64,000 nt of DNA from Candidatus Electrothrix communis (GCA_030644725.1 CP130629.1:2767501-2831500); one strand, 5' to 3'. Counted from the first letter of the stretch, positions 46,377-55,152 are shown. A program made the numbers and translations. Notes: generated by a model not told the origin, from the letters alone.

Positions 46377-46392
46377 GTAAAGGGTTTGTAAA
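46377..46392. promoter_or_regulatory. Cpx-box-like direct repeat upstream of the efflux operon
   Basis: GTAAA-GGGTTT-GTAAA, repeats 11 bases apart. It lies in the 380-base gap between the divergent efflux operon (start 46110) and Cys-rich gene (start 46491), about 100 bases before the latter. The same arrangement occurs at 51723-51738 before the cpxR-like gene. CpxR of enterics binds GTAAA-N(4-8)-GTAAA. The gap holds no gene; the rest is unremarkable. Confidence 0.55.
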
Positions 46393-46490
46393 AAGGAAGT
46401 GGTCACGCTGAAATAACCTTGCTCAAGGGCAAGCCGACATAGTATGCTAATACTCTTACATATTCATTTAACAAAACAGGAGAAAAGCGG

Positions 46491-47630
46491 ATGAAAAAAA
46501 CGATAATGGCCTGCGCCTTCCTTGTAGGAGCCTTTTTTTGCATCGGACAGTATGCTGTCGGCGCAGAGAGTGAATGCAATGTTTTCAGCGCATCACGATG
46601 GGGCGGCGAGCAGATTTATACAAACTGCGAGGAGTGCCTCGGGCAAAGCAGGCAATGCGAGAAACGTTGTTTCGATACAAATGCCACCTGCACGGCTGTC
46701 GGCTATGACCGATACGGCTTCCGCAGCACTGTGCAGGGCCCACAGGCTCAAAAAGAACGGCGAGCCAGAAAAAAAGCTGTTCGGCAATGTGAGCAACAGG
46801 GGTTAAGAGATTGCGCTATTGATCGTTGCACAGAAGAGAAAGTCCTCCGACCGGAGAGCGTGGAGGTCTGTCGTTCTCAACCGGTGGTGCCTGACCGGCC
46901 ACGTCGAGGCTGGGGCAGGAATAAAGATAAAAAAACAGAATATCGTTGCGGTATTTTTCCCAAATCCCCCCAGGCACCGCAACGTGAATATCCCAGCTGC
47001 GAAGCTTGTGTACAGGAGCACGGGCAATGTGAGGAACGTTGCGCTGAATCCGGTTATACCTGTGCGGCTGTGGGCTATAGCCGCTACGGTTTTCAAGAAA
47101 CAATCCAGGGTGATCTTGCCGATAACCAGCAAAGAGCGAAACAAAGGGGCATGCGGCAATGTTACGATGCTGGCCTCAACGGATGTGCCCTTGGGCAATG
47201 TAGCGAAACAATGCGCTTTGATCCTAAGAGAGTGACTCCTTGTCAGACGCAAACGGTGACGAAGAAGAAAAAGAATAACAACAAAAAAAAGACAAACAAG
47301 AACAAGAATATAAAAAAGAAATCACCCCCCCCAGTGGTTCCACAACCAACCCAAAAATATGTGACTTCCTGGCAGCACCTCAAAGGGAAATGTCAGGGAA
47401 GATCAACCCCTAAGGTGGCTCAACAATGCGGTAACCGGGGTTTCTGGCACGGAATCTCTTGCCGGGTGACCTGGAGTGACGGCAGCACCCAGGATCTGCA
47501 CGGAAAAGTTGATCTGATTGATCCCTACGGACGAGCTTACTGCACTCGAAGCACTCGTCCTGCCCGTTTCAACTGTGTCAGCAGGTGCGATAACACCAAC
47601 GGTCTCTTGATGAGCTTGCCGAAGCCGTAG
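46491..47630 (+). CDS. secreted Cys-rich two-repeat protein
   Basis: A 379-aa protein with a signal peptide (MACAFLVGAFFCIGQYAVGA) and AGGAGA before the ATG. Two related ~100-residue Cys-rich units follow: YTNCEECLGQSRQCEKRCFD...CTAVGYDRYGFRSTVQG, and YPSCEACVQEHGQCEERCAE...CAAVGYSRYGFQETIQG. Each ends in a C-rich D/NGCALGQC-type element. A low-complexity Lys/Asn linker (residues ~258-282) then leads to a third domain (WQHLKGKCQGRSTPKVAQQC, WSDGSTQDLHGKVDL). No heme motif. Family not recognised. Divergent from the efflux operon and sharing its control region, so possibly an envelope-stress product. Confidence 0.6.
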   Translation: MKKTIMACAFLVGAFFCIGQYAVGAESECNVFSASRWGGEQIYTNCEECLGQSRQCEKRCFDTNATCTAVGYDRYGFRSTVQGPQAQKERRARKKAVRQCEQQGLRDCAIDRCTEEKVLRPESVEVCRSQPVVPDRPRRGWGRNKDKKTEYRCGIFPKSPQAPQREYPSCEACVQEHGQCEERCAESGYTCAAVGYSRYGFQETIQGDLADNQQRAKQRGMRQCYDAGLNGCALGQCSETMRFDPKRVTPCQTQTVTKKKKNNNKKKTNKNKNIKKKSPPPVVPQPTQKYVTSWQHLKGKCQGRSTPKVAQQCGNRGFWHGISCRVTWSDGSTQDLHGKVDLIDPYGRAYCTRSTRPARFNCVSRCDNTNGLLMSLPKP

Positions 47631-47641
47631 GCACCAAAGCA

Positions 47642-47676
47642 GACCAGCGAGGCGGCCTGATGCCGCCTCGCTGGTC
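47642..47676. terminator. 15-bp perfect hairpin between convergent genes
   Basis: GACCAGCGAGGCGGC (47642-47656) pairs without mismatch with GCCGCCTCGCTGGTC (47662-47676), loop CTGAT. It lies between the Cys-rich gene and the converging NlpC/P60-like gene. No T-run follows, so termination strength is uncertain. Confidence 0.6.
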
Positions 47677-47702
47677 ACCTACTCAGCCGGACCCGCTGTC
47701 TC

Positions 47703-48839
47703 CTAGGGTCGGACAAGCCGGGCTGCGGCAACCAGCTGCTCGCATCCGTTGCCAAAGGGCGGATAACCGGCCTTGGTCGGCGTACGCCTATGCCAACGGG
47801 TTATTGAGGCCGCAGTCTTACCTCTTCGACCATGCCCGTGAAAAAGCTCATAGCTGATCACCTTACCCGATTTATCTTTATGCACCCGCGTAACAACGCC
47901 CACATGACGAATTCCGTTCCGCCGAGTCAAAAGGCTCTTCACAGTAAATTTTTTATACACCACCCCCGCCCGACCGAAAAAAAAGACCATTCCCGGCCTG
48001 ATCAGGTCAGGACGTTCTAAGGCGTTTCTGATAAGAATCAGCTCTCCTTGCTCATGGTACCAGCGGGCAATATTTCTGGAATCCCGATACTGTTTAGGCA
48101 AAGGATACGCATGGTCGGGACAGCGTCTTTTCATCCCCAGCAGCACCCGATGAAAAATACCTGAACAATCGCTGAGCGGCCCTATACCGTAGAGGATGGA
48201 CCGGGACTCCAGAAATGCAACTGTTGCCCGCAATGCAGGTATCAGGCCCCCTTCGCAGGCGGACGTATCATCTTCGCCTACGATGTCGGCAAAATATTCT
48301 TGCACCGATCTTCCCGGCGGCGCAATCCGCCTCTTCTTCCCCGCAGGTTTCAGGAGGACAACAGGCGGGGGCAAGCTCTCCTTCTGTTCAGGTGCCACAC
48401 ATATTGCCGGACCACTCCCCCCAGGATGAAGAAAGGGGAAAACGCAAGATTGCGCATCCAGTCGAATATCTCTACATTGCTCGTCAAATTGAACTTCTTC
48501 CTGCTCTGCCGTCTCTGTTGTCGAGACAAGGGAAGACTCAGCCTCATCCAAGGTGCTGCCGGGTTCAGGTTGAACCGGTTCGGTTTTTTCCTCAACAGCA
48601 GGCTCCTTTTCTCCCCTCGGTTGTTCTTCCGCTGGTTGCTCGGAGGGCGCTCGCGGCTCCACACGGATCAGTTCTTTTTCTTCCGCAGGTTGCTCAGAAG
48701 GAACCGGCTGCTCCATAGGGATCGGTTCTTTTACCGGTTCTGGTTGTGAGCATCTCCCCAAAAGAAAAACCCCGGCCAAGGCCGCGATAAGCAGAAAAAA
48801 CCGGACAGTTTTCAAATGAAAAAAATCCGTAGATTTCAT
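47703..48839 (-). CDS. NlpC/P60-like putative lipoprotein with Pro/Glu-rich stalk
   Basis: 378 aa. The N-terminal hydrophobic segment ends in VFLLGRCSQPEP, a lipobox-like site. Residues ~32-115 are a low-complexity Glu/Pro/Gln stalk with repeats of PSEQPAEE. The C-terminal half resembles NlpC/P60 or CHAP amidases, with Cys in GPLSDCSGIFHRVLLG, His in RHVGVVTRVHKD, and a second His in YELFHGHGRRG. This suggests cleavage of peptidoglycan peptides from the periplasmic face. It overlaps the radical SAM gene by four bases (ATGA), an odd partner that may only share transcription. Confidence 0.6.
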   Translation of the reverse strand: MKSTDFFHLKTVRFFLLIAALAGVFLLGRCSQPEPVKEPIPMEQPVPSEQPAEEKELIRVEPRAPSEQPAEEQPRGEKEPAVEEKTEPVQPEPGSTLDEAESSLVSTTETAEQEEVQFDEQCRDIRLDAQSCVFPFLHPGGSGPAICVAPEQKESLPPPVVLLKPAGKKRRIAPPGRSVQEYFADIVGEDDTSACEGGLIPALRATVAFLESRSILYGIGPLSDCSGIFHRVLLGMKRRCPDHAYPLPKQYRDSRNIARWYHEQGELILIRNALERPDLIRPGMVFFFGRAGVVYKKFTVKSLLTRRNGIRHVGVVTRVHKDKSGKVISYELFHGHGRRGKTAASITRWHRRTPTKAGYPPFGNGCEQLVAAARLVRP

Positions 48840-49894
48840 TTGATCTTCCTTGCATCATGTTTGGGGAATTGCCAGACACCTTCAATGCCTTCTTCCCCGC
48901 ATTCCGGACATATGCCGTCTTTAAGTCGATTTATACGCACAACAAAACCGGCTCGGGAAATCAACTCCGTGTGACAGGACGGGCACAGGGTGTTTTCTCC
49001 CTCACCGGAGCGCACATTGCCCTGATAAACAAAGCGCAGGCCTGCATCCAAACCGATTTGTCGGGCCATACGCAGGGAGGCCACCGGGGTCGGCTCCCAA
49101 TCAAGCATTTTATAAGTAGGATGAAAGCCGGTCACATGCCAGGGAATGGCAGGGTCAACACTGTAGAGAAAAGAAGCAATGCCCTCAAGTTCTTCAGCTG
49201 CATCGTTCAGGCCGGGAATGAGCAAGGTAGTCACCTCCACCCAGACCCCCAGTTCCCGCAGCAGGCGCACAGTATCCAGCACCGGCTGTAAGGAGGCCTT
49301 GCAGACCGTACGGTAAAATTCCTCGGAAAAGGACTTGATGTCAATATTGATACCGTCAAGCAGAGGCGCCAGATCCCGGCTGCATTCCGCTGTCATATAG
49401 CCGTTACTGACAAAGAGGTTGGCAAGGCCCCGGCTATGGGCCAGTTCCATGCAATCACGGGCAAACTCGTAAAAGATGGTCGGCTCCACATAGGTATAGC
49501 TGATGCTCTGACAACCGCTCTGCTCCGCTGTCGCCACAACCTGTTCCGGGCTACGCAGGCTACCGACAATCTCCCCTGCGTTCCTATGCGGATACTGGGA
49601 AATCTGATAATTCTGGCAATGCTGGCAGGAAAAATTACAACCAACCGTGGAAATCGAAAAGGAACGGGAGGCGGGGAGAAAATGAAAAAAGGGCTTTTTT
49701 TCGACAGGGTCGACATTTTCCGCCACCAACCTGCCGTAAACAAGAGAATACAGAACGCCCTTCTGGTTTTCCCGTACCCCGCAACGCCCTCTCCTGCCCG
49801 ACCTGATTCGGCAGCGATGATGGCAAAGAGCACAGACAACTGCCTGATCTTCCTGGTGGAGATCTTCTCGGATATACAAACGTGCTTCTTTCAT
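48836..49894 (-). CDS. amrS: AmmeMemoRadiSam-system radical SAM enzyme
   Basis: A 352-aa radical SAM protein related to PflA. The N-terminal zinc-like module is CALCHHRCRIRSGRRGRCG. The SAM cluster is CNFSCQHCQN (~Cys91, 95, 98), followed by SYTYVEPTIFYEFA and VTTLLIPGLNDAAEELEGIA. The C-terminal rubredoxin-like zinc finger is CPSCHTELI...CPECGEEG. This full architecture is that of the enzyme linked with AMMECR1 and Memo proteins; those partners are not in the window. Substrate unknown. GGAGG precedes the ATG. First gene of a two-gene transcript. Confidence 0.85.
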   Translation of the reverse strand: MKEARLYIREDLHQEDQAVVCALCHHRCRIRSGRRGRCGVRENQKGVLYSLVYGRLVAENVDPVEKKPFFHFLPASRSFSISTVGCNFSCQHCQNYQISQYPHRNAGEIVGSLRSPEQVVATAEQSGCQSISYTYVEPTIFYEFARDCMELAHSRGLANLFVSNGYMTAECSRDLAPLLDGINIDIKSFSEEFYRTVCKASLQPVLDTVRLLRELGVWVEVTTLLIPGLNDAAEELEGIASFLYSVDPAIPWHVTGFHPTYKMLDWEPTPVASLRMARQIGLDAGLRFVYQGNVRSGEGENTLCPSCHTELISRAGFVVRINRLKDGICPECGEEGIEGVWQFPKHDARKIK

Positions 49895-49908
49895 CGAAAA
49901 ACCTCCCG

Positions 49909-49935
49909 AATCAACGGGATTAACGGGATTAACGG
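49909..49935. repeat. 9-base triplicate repeat
   Basis: Three near-copies of ATTAACGGG/ATCAACGGG in tandem, immediately before the radical SAM gene's leader. A short simple repeat of no evident function. Confidence 0.4.
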
Positions 49936-50027
49936 TTGCAGGCCAAGAGGGAACTGCGTATAACGAAAGAATAAAAAATTATTTCCTTTTTGCCAAGCCG
50001 GATGAGACATAAGCCTAAAGAAAAAAA

Positions 50028-50492
50028 ATGAAAAAGATCATTTCAGGTGGACAGACAGGGGCTGATCGGGCCGCATTAGATGCAGCCATAGAACGGGGTA
50101 TCCCGCATGGGGGCTGGTTACCCAAGGGAAGGGTAACAGAGGACGGGCCTCTAGGGCAAGAGTATTGCCTTCAGGAACTGGACTCGTACCGCTATCGAGA
50201 TCGTACCCGAAAAAATGTTGTGGAAAGCGACGGCACCCTGATCGTCTCCTATGGCCCGCTGACCAGCGGCTCTGCCCTGACCGAAGCCTTGGCGATTCGC
50301 CATGATCGCCCCTGCCTCCATCTGAATATGAAGTATTTTTCTCCAGATGAGGCTGTGCAGGCTGTTGAGCAATGGCTGGCGAGAAATGCCATTGAGACCC
50401 TCAATGTGGCAGGGCCACGAGCCAGCAGCGACGAGCGGATCTACGAGACGGTCCGAGAGCTGATTCTCGGCATTAACACAGGAGAGCGATAA
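50028..50492 (+). CDS. putative molybdenum-cofactor carrier-like protein
   Basis: A 154-aa Rossmann-like protein with the MoCo_carrier pattern: KKIISGGQTGADRAALDAAI, GGWLPKGRVTEDGPLGQEY, TRKNVVESDGTLIVSYGPL, TSGSALTEALAIRHDRPCL, NVAGPRASSDERIYE. Members bind molybdenum cofactor in algae. Bacterial ones are mostly predicted and related to the SLOG/YpsA nucleotide-binding group, so a nucleotide ligand is also possible. Convergent with galE, 59 bases away. Confidence 0.8.
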   Translation: MKKIISGGQTGADRAALDAAIERGIPHGGWLPKGRVTEDGPLGQEYCLQELDSYRYRDRTRKNVVESDGTLIVSYGPLTSGSALTEALAIRHDRPCLHLNMKYFSPDEAVQAVEQWLARNAIETLNVAGPRASSDERIYETVRELILGINTGER

Positions 50493-50551
50493 ACCCGGTT
50501 GCGATCACCGCGCCTGTTTATTTTGCCCTGTTCCGCAAACCGCCCCTCTTT

Positions 50552-51520
50552 CTACGCAGCATGCCAAGCCAGGGCAGAACGGATAATCGTTTCGATATCA
50601 GAAGACTGCGGTCGCCATCCCAAGAACTCAGCAGCCTTTTCCGCTGAAGCGATCAGGGCCGGGGGATCTCCCGGTCGTCGTGGACCGTATTCAACCGGGA
50701 CCTTGCGCCCTGAAAGCTCCTCAACCGTCTGGATAATATTCTGTACCGAGGTGCCAGTACCTGTGCCGAGATTAAAGGCCTGGCTCTTCTTTTCTTTCTG
50801 TAGCAGCTCCAAGGCCCGCACATGGGCGTCTGCCAGATCAGCAACATGGATATAATCCCGGATCGCGGTGCCGTCCGGGGTATCGTAATCCGTTCCGTAA
50901 ACCTCTATGGCAGATCGTTTCCCCAGAGCCGCCAAGATGGTTAAGGGGATGAGATGGGTTTCCGGCTCATGATCTTCCCCGATATCGCCGTCCAGATCAG
51001 CACCGGCAGCATTAAAATAACGCAGGGCAATAGAGGAAAGCCCATAGGCAGTGCTGTAATCAGCAAGGATCTGCTCGATCATCAACTTGCTCCGACCATA
51101 GGGGTTGATCGGCTGCTGGGGATGCTCTTCGGTTAGAGGAAGCGCCTGGGGATTACCGTAGGTTGCGCAGGTGCTGGAAAAAATAAATTGATCGCAGCCA
51201 AAGCGGCGCATCACCTCCAGCAGGGAAAGAGTTCCGGCCACATTATTTTGGTAATATTTTTCTGGATGCTCGACCGACTCTCCCACGTAGGCAAAAGCGG
51301 CAAAATGGATCACCGCCGCAGGCTGATATTCAGCAAAAACCTTTGCCAATGCCTCCCTATCACGGATATCCCCCTGGATAAATGGACCCCATTGCACGGC
51401 CTGGGCATGGCCGTAAATCAGATTATCATAGGTGATGGGCAGGTATCCTTGTTGGGCAAGGAGCTTACAGGTATGACTACCGATATAGCCGGCACCGCCG
51501 GTGACGAGGATTTTTTTCAT
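50552..51520 (-). CDS. galE: UDP-glucose 4-epimerase
   Basis: A 322-aa extended SDR. NAD motif VTGGAGYIGSHTCKLL (~5-20), catalytic pair in INPYGRSKLMIEQIL (Tyr ~142, Lys ~146), FSSTCATYGNP, ALRYFNAAGADLDGDIGE, GTDYDTPDGTAIRDYIHVAD, and FNLGTGTGTSVQNII. These are diagnostic of GalE, which interconverts UDP-glucose and UDP-galactose for surface polysaccharides. Length is slightly short of E. coli (338) but normal for many bacteria. Confidence 0.95.
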   Translation of the reverse strand: MKKILVTGGAGYIGSHTCKLLAQQGYLPITYDNLIYGHAQAVQWGPFIQGDIRDREALAKVFAEYQPAAVIHFAAFAYVGESVEHPEKYYQNNVAGTLSLLEVMRRFGCDQFIFSSTCATYGNPQALPLTEEHPQQPINPYGRSKLMIEQILADYSTAYGLSSIALRYFNAAGADLDGDIGEDHEPETHLIPLTILAALGKRSAIEVYGTDYDTPDGTAIRDYIHVADLADAHVRALELLQKEKKSQAFNLGTGTGTSVQNIIQTVEELSGRKVPVEYGPRRPGDPPALIASAEKAAEFLGWRPQSSDIETIIRSALAWHAA

Positions 51521-51722
51521 ATTGTATTTGACGTTATCTCACTAAAACCGAAACAAAAAATCGTCTACCGCACGCATGAACGATAGAAACAGACTTATTC
51601 GTTTCTCAGGACACTGTGCGCCTCTTCCATTGTTTAAAAGCAAGATAGCAGAAACGCCCTATAATCTCAATACGGAAGCAACAAAACACCCGCCCCCGAA
51701 AAATGCCCGACCTGTTAAATTT

Positions 51723-51738
51723 GTAAAGCGTTTGTAAA
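51723..51738. promoter_or_regulatory. Cpx-box-like direct repeat upstream of cpxR
   Basis: GTAAA-GCGTTT-GTAAA, with a third weaker repeat (GTTAAAT) one turn upstream. It sits 75 bases before the response regulator start, as expected for autoregulation. Spacing and flanking TT match the site at 46377-46392. Confidence 0.6.
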
Positions 51739-51812
51739 ATTGATTGCCCACCCCCCTGAAAGCAGCAACAATAGAAAAGAACGACCCTAGAACAACTCAA
51801 GGATAGATTGCA

Positions 51813-52532
51813 ATGAAGATACTTATGATTGATGACGACCGGAAACTCTGCCGCCTGGTTGCGGATTATCTGGAGCCTATGGGTTATGAGGTCGAGGCGG
51901 CCCATAACGGTGCCCGAGGCTTAGAGATGGTCAGGGCCGGGGAGTATCATGCCGCCATCCTGGATGTGATGATGCCGGAAATGGACGGTTTTGAGGTGCT
52001 GAAGCAGATGCGCAACGAATCAAACATCCCAGTGCTGATGCTCAGTGCCCGTGGGGATGAGACCGACAGAATCGTCGGGCTTGAGATGGGAGCGGATGAT
52101 TATCTGCCCAAGACCTTTTCCTCCCGTGAACTGCTTGCCCGCCTCCGTGCTGTCACCCGCCGACACCAACTGGTGGAAGAGAAAGCGAAAGCATCAGCAG
52201 ACTCCATTGCAAATGATGAGGTACTGATCTTTGCGGAATTACAGATTGAGCAGGGTTCCAGGACGGTCCGCCTCAACGAGGAGACCCTCAATCTGACCCC
52301 GGTGGAGTATGATCTCCTGACCACCCTGGCCCATTCCGCAGGCCGGGTCCTGAGCCGTGACCAGCTTCTTGATGCTGTTGCTGGCAGAAACTACGAGGTC
52401 TTTGATCGCTCCATAGATGTCCACATTTCCTCGTTGCGACGAAAACTCGGGGAAAATCCCCGCGCCCCCCGTTTCATCCGCACAATCCGTACTGCCGGAT
52501 ACATGTTTAAACAACCGGATAAAGAAAAATGA
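51813..52532 (+). CDS. cpxR: CpxR/OmpR-type response regulator
   Basis: 239 aa. Receiver domain: MIDDDRKLCRLVADYL, phosphoacceptor Asp51 in AAILDVMMPEMDG, LSARGDETDRIVGLEMGADD, and PKTFSSRELLARL, where the usual LPKPF has become LPKTF. The winged-helix DNA-binding domain reads LNLTPVEYDLLTTLAHSAGR, VLSRDQLLDAV, DRSIDVHISSLRRKLGE. CpxR of enterics shows the same RELLARL and VDVHISNLRRKL elements. AAGGA lies before the ATG. It overlaps the kinase by four bases (ATGA). Putative target sites lie upstream of itself and of the efflux operon. Confidence 0.85.
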   Translation: MKILMIDDDRKLCRLVADYLEPMGYEVEAAHNGARGLEMVRAGEYHAAILDVMMPEMDGFEVLKQMRNESNIPVLMLSARGDETDRIVGLEMGADDYLPKTFSSRELLARLRAVTRRHQLVEEKAKASADSIANDEVLIFAELQIEQGSRTVRLNEETLNLTPVEYDLLTTLAHSAGRVLSRDQLLDAVAGRNYEVFDRSIDVHISSLRRKLGENPRAPRFIRTIRTAGYMFKQPDKEK

Positions 52533-54028
52533 GAAAACCAACCTCCACCCTCTTTACCAAAATCCTGTCATGGTTTTTCCTCAATCTGCTGCTTGTGGTT
52601 GCGGCATTGACGCTGTTTTTCGCCTTTCAGCCCCAAGTAGACCTGCACGACTTTTTCGGCCAACAGGGATCTGACCGGTTACGAGCCGCAGGCATGCTCA
52701 TCGCCCATGACCTGAATCAGACCCAGCCCGAAGGATGGGCCGAGACACTCGCCCGGCACGGATCTATTCACGGCGTTGATTTTATTCTTGTTTTAAGAGA
52801 CGGAGCAATCTTCTCTCCCACCCTGAAAACCTTACCCAAGGAGGTTATGCTCAGGTCGCAAGACGCTTTAGATCATAAAGGACGAAGAGAGATCATGCGT
52901 CAACTCCTCCAAAAAAAGACCGAGGTCAACAAAAAATGCCTGTCAGAGGTGGAGGAAGATTGCTCAAAAAACCTTCTTCTTCCCAAAAAGTATGGCAGGA
53001 GAACACGCTTGATCATGCACTCCAAGGAACCGACCCGATACTGGTTCGGCGCAAAGATTCCCTTGCTTTCCCATGCGGAGCATCGCCCCAAGCCCGGCCT
53101 GCTGCTAGCATCCTCTGATTCTATAACTGGTAATGGCTTTTTCTTTGACCCCCTCCCCTGGATGGTGGTTGCGGCGTCTGTGCTGCTGATCTCTGTGCTG
53201 CTCTGGATTCCCTTGGTCCGCAATATCACCAAACCGCTTGTCCGTATGACCCGAGCAGCGGAGGAGATCGCCAAGGGCAATTTCAACGTGTCCATCCATG
53301 AGCCCAGGGCCGACGAGATCGGGCGGCTGGCAAGGACAATCAATAATATGACGGCCCGGCTTGCTGACTTTGTCAAAGGTCAGAAACGTTTCCTCGGCGA
53401 TGTGGCCCATGAGCTGGGGTCTCCGGTGGCACGGATCCAATTTGGTTTAGGCGTGCTGGAACAGCGACTTGAAGGGGGAAACCAAGAGCGGGTTCGCGAT
53501 GTAATGGAGGATGTGGACGAAATGTCCAAGTTGATCCGGGAGCTATTGGCCTTTTCCAGGGCTGAGATGCATTCCAGCGCGGTCGAGCTGGAGCAGATTC
53601 TCCTGCTGCCGGTTGTGGAGGCGGCAGTGCGCCGGGAGGGAACTCCGGCTATGCAGATTGATGTAAAAGTTGATCCGGAACTCTCGGCCCTTGCCTCGGC
53701 AGATCTGCTGACTCGGGCTCTAGCTAATGTTCTGCGCAATGCGGTTAAATACGCTGGTGAGACCGGGCCAATTTTGGTTGCTGCTCAGGAAAAAGACGGG
53801 GAGGTCATCCTCACGGTCAAGGATTCCGGGCCGGGTGTTGCCGAAGAATATCTTGATCGCCTCTTTGATCCCTTTTTTCGCCCGGAACCCTCCCGTGATC
53901 GGGATTCCGGCGGGGTCGGTCTGGGCATGGCCATTGTCAAAACCTGTGTTGCTGCCTGTCAGGGGACGGTTTCGGCTAGGAATCGGGAGCCGAAGGGGTT
54001 TGCGGTGACGATTCGGCTGGGGTGTTGA
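52529..54028 (+). CDS. cpxA: CpxA-type sensor histidine kinase
   Basis: 499 aa. TM1 is ~12-32 (WFFLNLLLVVAALTLFFAF). A ~170-residue periplasmic domain carries a Cys pair (KKCLSEVEEDCSK), unusual for CpxA. TM2 is ~210-230. HAMP reads ITKPLVRMTRAAEEIAKGNF, and HisKA reads FLGDVAHELGSPVARIQFGL with His294. The HATPase has ALANVLRNAVKYA, DSGPGV and GVGLGMAIVKTC. This order and the VAHELGSPVARIQ motif match CpxA, which reports envelope damage to CpxR. Overlaps cpxR by ATGA. Confidence 0.85.
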   Translation: MRKPTSTLFTKILSWFFLNLLLVVAALTLFFAFQPQVDLHDFFGQQGSDRLRAAGMLIAHDLNQTQPEGWAETLARHGSIHGVDFILVLRDGAIFSPTLKTLPKEVMLRSQDALDHKGRREIMRQLLQKKTEVNKKCLSEVEEDCSKNLLLPKKYGRRTRLIMHSKEPTRYWFGAKIPLLSHAEHRPKPGLLLASSDSITGNGFFFDPLPWMVVAASVLLISVLLWIPLVRNITKPLVRMTRAAEEIAKGNFNVSIHEPRADEIGRLARTINNMTARLADFVKGQKRFLGDVAHELGSPVARIQFGLGVLEQRLEGGNQERVRDVMEDVDEMSKLIRELLAFSRAEMHSSAVELEQILLLPVVEAAVRREGTPAMQIDVKVDPELSALASADLLTRALANVLRNAVKYAGETGPILVAAQEKDGEVILTVKDSGPGVAEEYLDRLFDPFFRPEPSRDRDSGGVGLGMAIVKTCVAACQGTVSARNREPKGFAVTIRLGC

Positions 54029-54066
54029 TTTTTCCTCCCGGTGTTAATCCTTCCAATGTTAATCCT

Positions 54067-54086
54067 CCCAGCGTTAAAACGCTGGG
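54067..54086. terminator. hairpin after cpxA
   Basis: CCCAGCGTT-AA-AACGCTGGG, a perfect 9-bp stem after two short direct repeats of GTTAATCCT. Probably the end of the cpxRA transcript. The sequence is of a kind seen repeatedly in bacterial intergenic DNA. Confidence 0.5.
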
Positions 54087-54145
54087 CTATTGGCGGGCTG
54101 TCCCTCCGGGACGCTTTTCTCATCGCCCTGAATGGGTCGGAAAAA

Positions 54146-54364
54146 TCAATTTATTGCTTTATTAAACATAGTTGAACGAAGAAGATCTGCACCCTTACGG
54201 ATTTTTACCAGCTGTTTTCTCAACGCATAAGCGAGGGAAAGTTTACGATATTCTTTTTCCACTTCGGGATCGGCTAATGCCTTCTTTTTAAATTCCTGGA
54301 ATGTCGTTCTGATGACGTCACCTCTTGTAATCTTTTTCAGGCGATTTTGGCTACGACGGATCAG
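54146..54364 (-). pseudogene. HigA-like antitoxin remnant
   Basis: An open stretch without a start codon reads IRTTFQEFKKKALADPEVEK, then EYRKLSLAYALRKQLVKIRK, and stops after GADLLRSTMFNKAIN. This matches the N-terminal part of Xre/HigA-type antitoxins, which continue into a helix-turn-helix that is missing here. It begins within the last codons of the relE-type gene. Possibly a leftover of a second toxin-antitoxin unit. Confidence 0.45.
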
Positions 54365-54627
54365 GCCAGATTTCTGTAAACGTCTTTTCTATGCCCGATT
54401 TTCACGATCAAAATAACCAGACGATCTTCCTCTATGGTGTAGATGATTCGGTAATTACCGGATCGGACTTTATGAAAATCGTTATTTCCCTTCATCTTAG
54501 TCAGATCAGGATTCGGCAGATTCTCGGCAGTTTCCTCAATCTTTTTCTTGATACGGACCAGATCCCGCTTCGGAAAACGCTTCAGGGTTTTCAGCACAGC
54601 GGGCCGAAATTTTATATCGTATGGCAT
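54361..54627 (-). CDS. RelE/ParE family toxin
   Basis: An 88-aa basic protein: YDIKFRPAVLKTLKRFPKRD, MKGNNDFHKVRSGNYRIIYT, LVILIVKIGHRKDVYRNL. The RSGNYRIIY and GHRKDVY elements are those of RelE-type mRNA interferases. It starts three bases after the antitoxin stop on the same strand. Complete length for the family. Confidence 0.88.
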   Translation of the reverse strand: MPYDIKFRPAVLKTLKRFPKRDLVRIKKKIEETAENLPNPDLTKMKGNNDFHKVRSGNYRIIYTIEEDRLVILIVKIGHRKDVYRNLA

Positions 54628-54630
54628 TGC

Positions 54631-54882
54631 CTACAGACCAAGTTCTTTCCAGACCTCTCGGGCAGGAATATTTCCTGCGGGGTCAGCAAGAGCCTTTTCC
54701 GCATCTTCAATATCCATCCGGTCTTCTATCTGCCGGAGGAGTTCAAGCTCTCGCATAGAAACCAAGGCTGCAATTTCCTGACCTCTTCGGGTTAAAATGA
54801 CCGGTTCGGAACCGTAAGCGACCTTATTGACAATATCTGCAAAATTTTTTCTGGCATCCGCCGTTGAGATAGTGGTTTTCAT
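54631..54882 (-). CDS. Phd/YefM family antitoxin
   Basis: An 83-aa protein: ISTADARKNFADIVNKVAYG, SEPVILTRRGQEIAALVSMR, ELELLRQIEDRMD, and a variable toxin-binding tail ending AREVWKELGL. AGGAGAG precedes the ATG. It pairs with the RelE-type toxin directly downstream and should repress the operon through the palindrome at 54904-54920. Confidence 0.9.
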   Translation of the reverse strand: MKTTISTADARKNFADIVNKVAYGSEPVILTRRGQEIAALVSMRELELLRQIEDRMDIEDAEKALADPAGNIPAREVWKELGL

Positions 54883-54903
54883 GTAGGCTCTCCTGTAAAG
54901 GTT

Positions 54904-54920
54904 ATGTACGAATTGTACAT
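54904..54920. promoter_or_regulatory. operator palindrome of the Phd/RelE operon
   Basis: ATGTAC-GAATT-GTACAT, a perfect 6-bp inverted repeat, with another GTACAT 3 bases on (54924-54929). It lies 21 bases before the antitoxin start. Such repeats of half-sites fit cooperative binding by a Phd-type dimer. Confidence 0.65.
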
Positions 54921-55152
54921 AAGGTACATCCTGGTGTCAACATAGCTGTAGATGCCAAAGATCGAGAAAATATTGAATGACCTTGTTTGACAAGATAAAA
55001 CAGACCGATTATCCTCATGAATTGATTACTTCAATCCCTCCCATAGATTCTTTGAGGAATTCAGCAATGGCAAATGGCAATTTCACAGCCCGCCTGGGCA
55101 GCAGCGACAATCCGGGCCTGTTTCCCATTAGGGAATTCTCAACTCGTTGTTT

